From the NCBI GenBank assembly GCA_021463165.1, contig JAJTWY010000001.1:186001-250000 (forward strand): a DNA stretch of 64,000 nt. The letters run 5' to 3'. Of this stretch, positions 33,153-41,303 are shown one piece after another; the first letter of the stretch is position 1, and every line of letters starts with the position of its first letter. Source of the stretch: Pyrinomonadaceae bacterium (GTDB taxonomy: Bacteria; Acidobacteriota; Blastocatellia; Pyrinomonadales; Pyrinomonadaceae). The position numbers were made by a program, and so were the translations under genes. The notes beneath the pieces were generated by a model. It searched no databases and was not told where the DNA came from. It saw nothing but the letters and a program-made list of their open reading frames with translations.

Positions 33153-34610
33153 ATGCCGGAAAACACCGACCACGAAACCACCCATCCAGCCGAAACCGGA
33201 TCGGAGGAGACAAAGAAACCAAAGTTTGACCGTTCGATCGTCGAAGGCCCTTTGTCGGCCGCTGTCTGGAAGATCGCATGGCCGACGATGCTAACCAACG
33301 CTATCGCCGGAATGCAGGGCATCGTCGACCACGCACTGGTCGGTAATCTGGTCGGATATAAGGCGAACGCCGCTATCGGCATCAGCTTTCAGATCTTTCT
33401 CGTCGTTATTGTCTTCATCGCCTCGATATTCACCGGAATGTCGGTGCTGGTAGCCCGTTTTGCGGGTGCCCATGAACCGGAAAAGGTAAACCGCACAGTC
33501 TATCAGGCCTTTCTTACCGCAGTGTTCCTTGCTGTCGGGGTCATGGCTCCGGTCGGATACCTCTTGGCGCCCTATCTGCTCGCGTTTGTCAGCTCGGACG
33601 CCGAAGTAAGGGCCGAGGCGCTGCCGTTCCTGCGAATAACGTTCGTTTTTAGCTTTGGCTTGCTCATCTATTTTATGACGAGCGGAGCCTTGCGTTCGGC
33701 CGGTGACGCCAAGACCCCGATGATGCTCGGTATCGTGATGACGATCCTGAATCTGATGCTGAATATTGTCTTCATACGCGGCCTCGGTCCGATACCCGCC
33801 TACGGCACAGCCGGGTCGGCCATTGGAACAAGCATTGCGACTGGCGGTGTCGGCCTCTATGCGATCTATAAGATGTGGAGCGGAGGCTGGGTCGTCGGCT
33901 TTCCGAAAGGCAACGGATGGGCACCGGATTGGAAGGTGATCCGCTCGCTCTTCAAATTTGGGCTGCCAACCGGCTTTCAGGGTATCGCGATGAATGTGGG
34001 CGGGGTGCTGATGCTCTCGTTTATCGGCTCGCTCGCCCAAAGTGCAGCGGCGCAGGCGGCCTACGCCGTTTCTTACACACAGCTCTTCTCGTTGATCACG
34101 TGGACTTCGGTCGGTTTGATGGGTGCGGCAGCCGCAGTTGCCGGGCAAAATATCGGGGCCGGACACTCTGATCGGGCATTTGCCGCTGTCAATACCGCGG
34201 CACGTTTTGGACTCGTCGGCTCAGCGTTTCTGGGGTTTTTCTTCTTTTTCTTCCCTCAGCAGCTGCTGGGCATTTTTGGAATGACCGATCCTGATGCAGT
34301 CGCCATCGGTGTTCAATTGATGCGTGTATTGGCGTTCTCCGGCCTATTCATCTCAGTCGCCTTGACGTATACCGGGGGTTTGCAGGGAACAGGCGACACC
34401 AAAAGCCCGCTTTATATATCGATCATCTCGCAGGTCCTCATCCCGCTCGGTATTTGCTTCGCGATCTCTCGTCTCAGCACACTCGAGCCGCTTCACATCT
34501 GGCTCGCCATCCTCGCCGGTCACGTGACCCGCTGCGTCCTCAGCGTTGTCCGCTTTCTGCAAGGGAAATGGCGTCAGATCCAGGTCGATATCGAAACGAC
34601 GATCGCGTGA
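33153..34610 (+). CDS. MATE-family multidrug/toxin extrusion transporter
   Basis: This 485-residue protein has twelve membrane segments in two MATE bundles. It has a charged N-terminal tail of about 30 residues and motifs such as IAWPTMLTNAIAGMQGIVDH (TM1) and MGAAAAVAGQNIGAGHSDRA. MATE carriers expel cationic drugs, organic compounds or metabolites in exchange for Na+ or H+. No clear ribosome-binding site precedes ATG 33153, but the hydrophilic N-terminus is normal for the family. The substrate is unknown. Confidence 0.92.
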   Translation: MPENTDHETTHPAETGSEETKKPKFDRSIVEGPLSAAVWKIAWPTMLTNAIAGMQGIVDHALVGNLVGYKANAAIGISFQIFLVVIVFIASIFTGMSVLVARFAGAHEPEKVNRTVYQAFLTAVFLAVGVMAPVGYLLAPYLLAFVSSDAEVRAEALPFLRITFVFSFGLLIYFMTSGALRSAGDAKTPMMLGIVMTILNLMLNIVFIRGLGPIPAYGTAGSAIGTSIATGGVGLYAIYKMWSGGWVVGFPKGNGWAPDWKVIRSLFKFGLPTGFQGIAMNVGGVLMLSFIGSLAQSAAAQAAYAVSYTQLFSLITWTSVGLMGAAAAVAGQNIGAGHSDRAFAAVNTAARFGLVGSAFLGFFFFFFPQQLLGIFGMTDPDAVAIGVQLMRVLAFSGLFISVALTYTGGLQGTGDTKSPLYISIISQVLIPLGICFAISRLSTLEPLHIWLAILAGHVTRCVLSVVRFLQGKWRQIQVDIETTIA

Positions 34611-34614
34611 AAAG

Positions 34615-35235
34615 CTAGCTACAGAAGGATTTATCTACGTAAACCTTGTCACCGCCGGAGTTCAGGTAATAGCAGCCGCCCCGAGGGCCTTTAAGGTATT
34701 TCCGCGATGCCGATGCGGGTTTCTCGGCAGCAGCCGGTTTGATCTCTGGTGCGACCGCCGGACAGGCTTTTATCTCAGTAGGCTTCGGTACGGCTGTAGA
34801 TTGCCATGCCACGACCTGCCACCTGCCGCCCCGTTTGATGAAGGTGCCGGTGTTTAGATTATGGCCAACGGTCTTTGTACCGTCAGGCCGTGTGGTGGTG
34901 CTGACGAGGACAAACGCAACTACCGCTGCGTCACCGTACTGCTGGATCTTGATATCGTCCGCAGTGTAAACGGTAACTGGATCGTCAGGCTTCGGTGGCG
35001 GCGCCGAGCGAACTCCGCTCATCAGCTCCAGTTTATTCGTACGGACTCCCGCCGAACGCGTGTAGATAAGGTCCTCCGCCCAGAAACGGTCGTGTATCGC
35101 CGCATCGTTGCGACCCGCACCGGCCAGGAATTCATTGAGCAATTTCGTAAGATCACCAGCATCCGGAGCGGCCTGGGCCTGCATGGAAACGGTCGAGATA
35201 AGAATAGCTAGCACAAGGAAAACGACTTGCTTCAT
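34615..35235 (-). CDS. Exported DUF4440/NTF2-like (SnoaL) protein with C-terminal extension
   Basis: This 206-residue protein has a signal peptide (VVFLVLAILISTVSMQAQA) and an NTF2-like cone fold: LLNEFLAGAGRNDAAIHDRF, DLIYTRSAG, GDAAVVAFVLVSTTTRPDG and WQVVAWQSTAVP mark the domain. A C-terminal tail (about residues 160-206) ends in the small PRGGCYYLNSGGDKVYVDKS segment, a motif seen at the end of many exported bacterial proteins. AGAGGTGG just before ATG 35235 favours this start over a slightly longer GTG one. The domain may bind a small molecule; function unknown. Confidence 0.83.
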   Translation of the reverse strand: MKQVVFLVLAILISTVSMQAQAAPDAGDLTKLLNEFLAGAGRNDAAIHDRFWAEDLIYTRSAGVRTNKLELMSGVRSAPPPKPDDPVTVYTADDIKIQQYGDAAVVAFVLVSTTTRPDGTKTVGHNLNTGTFIKRGGRWQVVAWQSTAVPKPTEIKACPAVAPEIKPAAAEKPASASRKYLKGPRGGCYYLNSGGDKVYVDKSFCS

Positions 35236-35310
35236 AGGAACCACCTCTCTTTTTGCAAGTACATTACTTCATCATTGCCACTCGCACAATCTCGAAAACA
35301 CTCCGGTGCG

Positions 35311-35877
35311 TCAACCACCTGAAACAAGGAGCTTTACGGCGTCGATGTAAAGCGAGTGCTCCTCTTCAAGGATCCGGGCCGAGAGCGTTTCGACGGTATC
35401 GTCCGGCAAGCGGGGCACTTTTCTTTGCAAGATGACCGGTCCATGATCGAGCAGTTCATCGACGTAATGAACGGTGCAGCCGGTGATCGCGACACCGGCA
35501 TCGAACGCCTGTTTCTGCGCATCAAGGCCCGGGAACGCAGGCAGCAAACTCGGATGAATATTGACGATCTTGTTTGGAAAAGCCTGAACAAAAGGCTGCG
35601 AGAGTAGCCGCATATAACCGGCGAGGCAGACCAGCTCGACGCCACGTTTCTTCAGCTCTTCGATGATCTCCGCATCATGATCGGCGCGTTTTCTACCGTT
35701 TCGCTCGACAACGACCGTCTCGACGCCGCGTTGTGTGGCCTTCTCCAGACCCGCGGCGTCCGCATTATCACTGATAACGACCGCAACTTCGCTCGAAGGT
35801 ATTTCACCGCTCGCGACAGCATCGACCAACGCCACCATATTAGACCCGCGGCCGGAGATGAGAATTCCTATCTTCAT
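35311..35877 (-). CDS. purN: Phosphoribosylglycinamide formyltransferase (GAR transformylase 1)
   Basis: This 188-residue enzyme transfers the formyl group of 10-formyl-tetrahydrofolate to GAR in purine synthesis. It has the phosphate-binding SGRGSNMVAL, the catalytic Asn/His/Asp set in NIHPSLLPAFPG (His) and HYVDELLDHGP (Asp), and the folate loop CLAGYMRLLS. Its length is normal. purM is often the partner of purN; here purM lies 1.7 kb upstream on the same strand, separated by a toxin-antitoxin pair and a restriction gene on the opposite strand. Confidence 0.96.
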   Translation of the reverse strand: MKIGILISGRGSNMVALVDAVASGEIPSSEVAVVISDNADAAGLEKATQRGVETVVVERNGRKRADHDAEIIEELKKRGVELVCLAGYMRLLSQPFVQAFPNKIVNIHPSLLPAFPGLDAQKQAFDAGVAITGCTVHYVDELLDHGPVILQRKVPRLPDDTVETLSARILEEEHSLYIDAVKLLVSGG

Positions 35878-36060
35878 AAGAAGAGTTTAGCCACAGAGCT
35901 CGCCGAGGTCACTGAGAAATTGAGAGTCGCATTTTTCGTTTCGTATTCTTTTTGTGTTCGTTCGTGGTTAGATCTTTACTTGCGCCCCGAAAACACGAAC
36001 AAAGACGCAAGTGGAACGAAACATACCCTTCGCGTCTTGGTTTGTTCCCCTTATCTATTG
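35878..36060. other. Non-coding spacer with remnant repeat-like sequence
   Basis: This spacer between purN and the antitoxin promoter contains no gene I would support. Parts (GCCACAGAGCTCGCCGAGG, CAAAGACGCAAG) resemble the degenerate repeats seen in intergenic spaces of many environmental genomes. The stretch reads as non-coding scar. Confidence 0.35.
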
Positions 36061-36094
36061 TTGACCAATTATGAGTACAAGAGTATTGTACAAT
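36061..36094 (+). promoter_or_regulatory. Promoter and YefM-type operator of the toxin-antitoxin operon
   Basis: TTGACC (36061-36066) and TATTGT (36084-36089) form a -35/-10 pair with an ideal 17-bp spacer. The -10 overlaps a 10-bp palindrome ATTGTACAAT (36085-36094) containing TGTACA, the hexamer that YefM antitoxins are known to bind in E. coli. Repression by the antitoxin-toxin complex is therefore built into the promoter. A TACA half-site at 36076-36079 may be a second contact. Confidence 0.75.
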
Positions 36095-36107
36095 TAGAGA
36101 GGAATAT

Positions 36108-36401
36108 ATGTCATTAGAAGTGAGCTACAGCCAAGCACGAAGTAATCTTGCGTCCTTGATGGATCAGGTAATAGACGACTGCGAAATAGTCGTCATAAAA
36201 CGCCGCGGCCGTTCGTCCGTCGCAATGATCGATGCAGATGAATTGGCGAGCCTGATGGAATCCGAACATCTGTTCCGCTCTCCGAAGAATGCCGCACGCT
36301 TGCTGAGCGCGCTCGAAGAAGTTCGCAGCGGCGGTGGAGAGGTTGTAACCATTGACGGGCTCCGAAAGGAATTCGGAGTTGAAAAGCGAAATGCAAAATA
36401 A
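36108..36401 (+). CDS. YefM/Phd-family antitoxin
   Basis: This 97-residue antitoxin has the Phd/YefM N-terminal DNA-binding fold (SLEVSYSQARSNLASLMDQV and EIVVIKRRGRSSVAMI) and a C-terminal toxin-neutralising tail, including MESEHLFRSPKNAARLL, the region that wraps the toxin. AGAGG lies a few bases before ATG 36108. It is the first gene of the TA operon, and its stop overlaps the start of the toxin by 11 bases. The operator upstream fits autoregulation. Confidence 0.93.
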   Translation: MSLEVSYSQARSNLASLMDQVIDDCEIVVIKRRGRSSVAMIDADELASLMESEHLFRSPKNAARLLSALEEVRSGGGEVVTIDGLRKEFGVEKRNAK

Positions 36402-36660
36402 GATTCGCGAATCTGTTATTGCAACTAAGTTTCGTGAAGACCTCCGTCACTGGGCTGAAACAGATAGGCGGACGCTAATCAAGATTCTCGACTTGATGGA
36501 AGCCATTGGACGAGACCCATTCAAAGGCATCGGAAAGCCCGAACCGCTAAAACATGCCGGATCAGGCATATGGTCGCGGCGAATCTCTCAAGAACATCGC
36601 TTAACCTACGTTGTAACCGAAGATCGAATAGAGTTCCTGCAGGCGAGGTATCATTATTAG
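36391..36660 (+). CDS. YoeB-family mRNA interferase toxin
   Basis: This 89-residue toxin of the RelE superfamily, YoeB branch, cleaves mRNA at the ribosomal A site after start codons. Conserved features are LKHAGSGIWSRRISQEHRLT (Arg and Glu of the active site are usually in this region) and the C-terminal RYHY ending with the catalytic His and Tyr. Its ATG 36391 lies within the end of the antitoxin gene, so translation is coupled and the antitoxin is made in excess. The toxin looks intact. Confidence 0.93.
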   Translation: MQNKIRESVIATKFREDLRHWAETDRRTLIKILDLMEAIGRDPFKGIGKPEPLKHAGSGIWSRRISQEHRLTYVVTEDRIEFLQARYHY

Positions 36661-36689
36661 CATTTTGTTTGAATAGATATCATTGATCT

Positions 36690-37583
36690 ATGGCGAAAAC
36701 CAAGAACCGACAGGTCAACGGGCCACAGTTTATCCGCTTTTTCAAACCTATCATCCAGATTCTTAGAGAAATGGGTGGTTCAAGTACTTCGGCGGAGGTG
36801 ACAAACGTCGCAATCGAACGCCTCAACATTCAAGAGGACGAACAAGCTGTCGTTAATCAAAAGAGTGGACGATATCGCGTCTATAACCAGGTGCATTGGG
36901 CTCGTTTGTATCTAGTCAACGGCGGGCTAATAGATTCGTCGCGGCGGGGAGTGTGGACACTCACGGATAAAGGCAACTCGATCGACGTTGATCACGACCT
37001 TGATCCGATAGCTTTCTTTCAGGAGGTGCATAAACAATTTAGTGTCAAGGGTACAAAAATCCCTGAGGTCGAAGTGACGAATGATCGAGGCTCTTTAGTA
37101 ACAGAACCGGATGATACGATCCCGGACGATACTAACTACCTTCTCGCTGTTCTACAGTCTCTTTCACCTTCGGGTTTTGAGCGACTATGCCAACGATTGC
37201 TCCGCGAGCATGGATTCGAGAATGTAGTTGTAACCGGCCGATCCGGCGATGGTGGTATCGATGGTGTCGGAGTTCTACAAATTAATAAGTTTGTGAGCTT
37301 CACCGTGCTGTTCCAGTGTAAACGTTACAAAGGTACAGTGACTGCCGGTCAGGTCCGTGATTTTCGAGGGTCAATGGAGGGCCGAGCAGATAAAGGAATT
37401 ATCATTACAACCGGAGTTTTCACCGTTGATGCCAGAAAGGAGGCCCGACGAGATGGAGCCAGACCAATTGAGCTAGTCGACGGTGACACACTCGTGGGTT
37501 TGTTTGAAACGCTCGAGTTGGGAGTTGTCCCGCAGACAACTTACACTGTTGACGAGAAGTTCTTCGATGAGTTTCGTAACTAA
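36690..37583 (+). CDS. mrr: Mrr-type (type IV) restriction endonuclease
   Basis: This 297-residue protein has an N-terminal winged-helix Mrr_N domain (FFKPIIQILREMGGSSTSAE to GVWTLTDKG, about residues 10-95), a linker and a C-terminal Mrr_cat PD-(D/E)xK nuclease. Catalytic residues are visible in GDGGIDGVG (Asp) and FQCKRYKG (the QxK of the family). E. coli Mrr attacks modified (methylated) DNA. It follows the YoeB gene closely and faces purM convergently, suggesting an inserted defence islet. A TATCAT ends 6 bases before ATG 36690, so a leaderless start is possible. Confidence 0.88.
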   Translation: MAKTKNRQVNGPQFIRFFKPIIQILREMGGSSTSAEVTNVAIERLNIQEDEQAVVNQKSGRYRVYNQVHWARLYLVNGGLIDSSRRGVWTLTDKGNSIDVDHDLDPIAFFQEVHKQFSVKGTKIPEVEVTNDRGSLVTEPDDTIPDDTNYLLAVLQSLSPSGFERLCQRLLREHGFENVVVTGRSGDGGIDGVGVLQINKFVSFTVLFQCKRYKGTVTAGQVRDFRGSMEGRADKGIIITTGVFTVDARKEARRDGARPIELVDGDTLVGLFETLELGVVPQTTYTVDEKFFDEFRN

Positions 37584-37612
37584 CCGACGGAAGGTACCCG
37601 GCAGCGCTGATC

Positions 37613-38626
37613 CTAACATATCTCGACTGCTTTCCCGCCCGAAATGATGCTCCCAATTTCACGGATCTCCGGAATTCTATCTTTTAACATCCCTTTTCCA
37701 TCTCGCGAGCAAACCACGATCATCCCGATACCCATATTGAACGCGCGGAACATCTCGGTGTCTGAGACGTTTCCGAGCCGCTGCATCATCCGAAATACTG
37801 GAAGCTCCGGCCACGAGCCACGGTTTATTTCGACCGAGACGCCGTCGGGCAGAATGCGCGGAATGTTTTCGAGGAAGCCGCCGCCGGTTATGTGGGCGAG
37901 GCCTTTGATCAGGCCGCTGTCAAGCAGCGGGCCGATCTGCAGTAGAAATGACGAGTGCGTCGCAAGCAGTGCTTCGCCTACCGTGGTGCCGAGTTCGTCG
38001 ATATGGTCGTCGACCCTGTAGCCGCCGACTTCGAAGAAGAGTTTGCGTGCGAGCGAATACCCGTTTGTTTGCAGGCCGTTCGAGGGAATACCGAGGACGA
38101 CGTCGCCGGGCTTGATCGATTTGCCGTCAATGACCTTTTGTTTATCGACGACTCCGACTATGAAACCCGCGAGGTCGTATTCGCCCGGCGGATAAAAATC
38201 TGGCATCTCGGCTGTCTCGCCGCCGAGGAGCACGCAGCCGTTCTCGCGACAGGCTCGTGCCATCCCCTCGACGACCGAGGCAGTAACGTCGGGTTCGAGT
38301 TTGCCGGTCGCAAAATAATCGAGAAAGAACAGAGGCCTTGCACCCTGAACGAGAATGTCGTTGACGCAGTGATTTACCAGATCGGCTCCGACCGTGTTGT
38401 GGATTCCGGTCTCAAACGCCAGTTTCAATTTCGTCCCGACGCCATCCGCCGACGCGACCAGGATCGGCTCGGCCATATCGGGAAACGCACCGGCGAACAT
38501 TCCGCCAAAACTGCCGATCTCCGTCAGCGTACGTTCGTTGAATGTCGAACGCGCGTATTCGCGGATCTTCGCAACTGCGAGATTTGCATTGTCGATAGAG
38601 ACGCCAGCGTCGGCGTATGAGATCAT
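37613..38626 (-). CDS. purM: Phosphoribosylformylglycinamidine cyclo-ligase (AIR synthetase)
   Basis: This 337-residue enzyme closes the imidazole ring of purines (FGAM to AIR) with ATP. Recognisable PurM segments include YADAGVSIDNANLAVAKI, SFGGMFAGAFPDM, SADGVGTKLKLAFE, VNDILVQGARPLFFLDYFA and HITGGGFLENIPRILPDGVS. Length is normal. AAGGAG precedes ATG 38626; an adjacent in-frame GTG (38629) is an alternative. In many genomes purN follows directly; here the mrr/TA islet intervenes. Confidence 0.96.
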   Translation of the reverse strand: MISYADAGVSIDNANLAVAKIREYARSTFNERTLTEIGSFGGMFAGAFPDMAEPILVASADGVGTKLKLAFETGIHNTVGADLVNHCVNDILVQGARPLFFLDYFATGKLEPDVTASVVEGMARACRENGCVLLGGETAEMPDFYPPGEYDLAGFIVGVVDKQKVIDGKSIKPGDVVLGIPSNGLQTNGYSLARKLFFEVGGYRVDDHIDELGTTVGEALLATHSSFLLQIGPLLDSGLIKGLAHITGGGFLENIPRILPDGVSVEINRGSWPELPVFRMMQRLGNVSDTEMFRAFNMGIGMIVVCSRDGKGMLKDRIPEIREIGSIISGGKAVEIC

Positions 38627-38673
38627 CACGGCTCCTTCGAGGTACGGACGGTTCTTTTCAAGTTAGCCGCCGT

Positions 38674-39096
38674 TCAATTATCTACCACCTTCCACACGAT
38701 ACCTTTAACGCTCGCGCAGGTCGGTCCGCCATCACGGCCAACGCCTTCGAATTTTGTCTGAAGCACGCGGCCTCTTAATAGAATGACCTTTTCTATCTGC
38801 TCGCCGGTGATGTCCATTAGGGAGATTTTGGCGCGGCGGCTCCAGATCGAATCTTGGTTGGCGCTGGTTCCAGAATTTACGTAAACAAAACGTGAATCCT
38901 TCGGGCCTTGCGCAAACTTGCCGAGAAAATTTGGCCTCGTTTCGGTCATATCCACAGTGAGGTCAAATTCAAAGATCAATTCTTCCGGTGATGCGGCAAC
39001 CGCCGGCAAAAGCTCGTCCTTTCCTTGCTGAACCATCATCGAGACGCCGAAAAGGGGTCGCAAAACTACAATTCGGACCGGAATCTGATGTCTCAT
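38674..39096 (-). CDS. DUF5990-family protein
   Basis: This 140-residue protein reads HQIPVRIVVLRPLFGVSMMV then a QQGKDELLPA segment, which fits DUF5990, a small family of unknown function. The middle has beta-strand character, with VRIVVLRP and VILLRGRVLQTKFEG, and a short basic stretch (WSRRAKISLMDI). I take ATG 39096, where the conserved part starts; ATG 39147 would add 17 residues. A TATAAT box (39112-39117 on the minus strand) lies 15 bases before ATG 39096, consistent with that choice. Function unknown. Confidence 0.65.
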   Translation of the reverse strand: MRHQIPVRIVVLRPLFGVSMMVQQGKDELLPAVAASPEELIFEFDLTVDMTETRPNFLGKFAQGPKDSRFVYVNSGTSANQDSIWSRRAKISLMDITGEQIEKVILLRGRVLQTKFEGVGRDGGPTCASVKGIVWKVVDN

Positions 39097-39186
39097 CTCG
39101 CCAAAAACTAGATTATACAGTTTCGGATCTCGAAACTCATTGACCAAACCCGCTGTCGGCGTTTAGCATTTCAATTGACAAGATCT

Positions 39187-39570
39187 ATGAGTTTTACACT
39201 AACCGACCTTAGCAGCGAGAACTTCGAATTTACTGCGAGCGTATGGAACTGGAAGGCAGCCATCGAGGTTGTCCGAAGCTTCGAGATCCTCAGCGAGGGA
39301 ACGCTCAGGCAGATGAACTATAACGCCACGGGCGTAAAGGTCTCGCTTTCCGATGCTCACGAGATCGGCACCCGAATAAAAGAGGAATGGCTGCCGCGGC
39401 TGGCTCCCGGAAAGCGGGTCTATTGCGATCTGACGATTACCGACGAACCGGACGACAAGACGCTGCACCGCGATGGTGACGAAATGTGGAAAAACTATAG
39501 TGTCAGCCACGATTGGCTGGCGGATTTTGCCGAGTTTTGCCTGCGGTCAAAGGGTTTTCAGGTGTTCTGA
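39187..39570 (+). CDS. Small hypothetical protein
   Basis: This 127-residue protein begins SFTLTDLSSENFEFTASVWN and contains NYNATGVKVSLSDAHEIGTR, and ends with a Trp/Phe-rich tail (HDWLADFAEFCLRSKGFQVF). No motif or signal peptide is recognisable. Codon use fits the neighbourhood. It precedes the DUF445 gene by 65 bp and may share transcription with it. I do not recognise it. Confidence 0.6.
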   Translation: MSFTLTDLSSENFEFTASVWNWKAAIEVVRSFEILSEGTLRQMNYNATGVKVSLSDAHEIGTRIKEEWLPRLAPGKRVYCDLTITDEPDDKTLHRDGDEMWKNYSVSHDWLADFAEFCLRSKGFQVF

Positions 39571-39635
39571 TTCGGAAGCTCGCGCTTTAAGCCGGGCCAA
39601 TACACCGCTCTGGTTTAGGACGCAGGCTCGTGCAA

Positions 39636-41261
39636 ATGGATCTTTTTAACGACATCGCAAACTCTCTCTCGCCGTTCCTCAAAACCATCTGGGTCCAGAT
39701 GGCATTGCTCATAGTGTTTGCGACGGCACATGGCTATGCCGGTGCCTGGCTCGCGGTCAGAATGCTTTTTCGGCCGAGAAACCCGGTCAAGCTGTTTGGC
39801 CTTACGATATTTCCGCAGGGCATGATCCCTCGCCATCGCGACCGCCTAGCCAAGGCAATCGGCCGCGCGGTCGGCGAAGAGCTGGTTTCGCAGGATACCA
39901 TTCTCGAGCAGCTGACCGGCAACGATTTCCTTCGAAGCAAGATCCAGTCGGTCGTCGACAGCTATACGAATGACCTTCTGGCCGCGGATTATCCTTCGCT
40001 TATCGAGGCACTTCCGAAGCATATTCGCGAGCCGATCCTCGACGCGATCTCGGCCCTGCAGCTCAAACTGGCTGAGCATATCCGTGCGGTGCTAAAAAGT
40101 GAAGAATCGCTCGAAACGATCCGCGGGTTTGTCACAAGGCGGGTCGACGATGTACTCGGCAAACGCGTTTCCGAGGTTGTCGATGACGAGACGTTCGGCA
40201 AGATCAAGGGATTTCTTGAGTCGCGTATCAGCGCCGGCGTGCGTTCAAAGGCGCTTGAAGACAACATTCGCGATTTTGTCGGGCGGCGGATCGACGACCT
40301 GGTAAATTCCGAGACCCCTCTAGGAACTATGTTCACCGAGGATGCGGTCGCATTGCTCAAAGAAAAGGCAAACGATCAGATCGAACCGGCAATCAGGCAG
40401 CTCGCCGACCTGGCGGCGACCCAGAAGACTCGCGACCAGATCAGCTCGCTCATCAAACGAGAGGTTCATGAGTATTATGAGAACCTTTCGTTTTTCAAGA
40501 AGATCTTTGTTTCCCGCGAGACGCTGCTTGGCGAGGTCGACGATCTTGTTAACGAAAGTCTCCCGAAACGCATCGAGGAAGCGATGAGCGGCACATTTTT
40601 TGTCGAAGAGGCTCGAAACTTTATTGGGGCGAGTATCGACAATGCCCTTTCTAAACCTCTTCCGGTCGTAATTGGTGCGGTCGCACCCCAGCAGCTCGAA
40701 AGGTTGAAGAAACAGGTAACAAAGTCAGTTCTCGACCTGCTGAGAAGCGAAGAGACCGTCGAGGGGATCGCAAAATACCTGACCACGACGCTGAACAACC
40801 TGCGGCCGCATAGCATAGATGCGATACTGCAATTCGTCCACCCCGAATCCGAAGAAAAGCTCAAGCGTATGCTGGCGAATGGCCTGCTGGAGATCATCTC
40901 ACGCGACGAAACCTCGAACACGATCAATGAGATACTCGCCGCCCAGATCGATCTTTTGCTGTCGCGGCCGATCGGCAAGCTCTCCGACCATATGTCTGAG
41001 AGCAAGATCCGCGATGCAAGTACGTCATTGACCGACGCGATCATTGCCGGAGTTCACGCAAAACTGCCTGATGCGATCGCCGAATTCGACGTCGCCGGAA
41101 TGGTCCGCAAAAAGATACAGGAGTACCCGCCCGAGAAACTCGAAGCCCTTGTGCTTTCCGTTGCGAAGGAACATCTGCGAACGATCGAGCTATTCGGAGC
41201 TTTGTTCGGTTTTTTGATAGGCTTGGTACAGGCCGTGCAGTTCTATTTCTACGCCAGATAG
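39636..41261 (+). CDS. DUF445-family membrane protein
   Basis: This 541-residue protein has a hydrophobic N-terminal segment (MALLIVFATAHGYAGAWLAV, about residues 21-42), a very long helical middle with repeated helix-turn units (several copies of a pattern like RRVDDVL... DETFGKIKGFLESR) and a C-terminal membrane segment (IELFGALFGFLIGLVQAVQF). These are the features of DUF445 (YheB/YjiN-type) proteins, whose function is unknown; an involvement in envelope structure has been suggested by context only. The start at ATG 39636 is preferred over GTG 39630 without strong evidence. It precedes the kinase-ABC fusion on the same strand by 42 bp. Confidence 0.82.
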   Translation: MDLFNDIANSLSPFLKTIWVQMALLIVFATAHGYAGAWLAVRMLFRPRNPVKLFGLTIFPQGMIPRHRDRLAKAIGRAVGEELVSQDTILEQLTGNDFLRSKIQSVVDSYTNDLLAADYPSLIEALPKHIREPILDAISALQLKLAEHIRAVLKSEESLETIRGFVTRRVDDVLGKRVSEVVDDETFGKIKGFLESRISAGVRSKALEDNIRDFVGRRIDDLVNSETPLGTMFTEDAVALLKEKANDQIEPAIRQLADLAATQKTRDQISSLIKREVHEYYENLSFFKKIFVSRETLLGEVDDLVNESLPKRIEEAMSGTFFVEEARNFIGASIDNALSKPLPVVIGAVAPQQLERLKKQVTKSVLDLLRSEETVEGIAKYLTTTLNNLRPHSIDAILQFVHPESEEKLKRMLANGLLEIISRDETSNTINEILAAQIDLLLSRPIGKLSDHMSESKIRDASTSLTDAIIAGVHAKLPDAIAEFDVAGMVRKKIQEYPPEKLEALVLSVAKEHLRTIELFGALFGFLIGLVQAVQFYFYAR

Positions 41262-41303
41262 TTTCTACGAACCTATCCAGACCTGCCACCGTTTATTTGA
41301 TCG

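Noticed and set aside
33291..34166. A 291-codon minus-strand frame opposite the MATE transporter
   Set aside because: Charged, low-complexity antisense translation of membrane helices; not a gene.
34517..34530. GGTCACGTGACC palindrome in the MATE gene
   Set aside because: Contains CACGTG but lies in coding sequence, is a single copy and differs from both canonical and variant parS.
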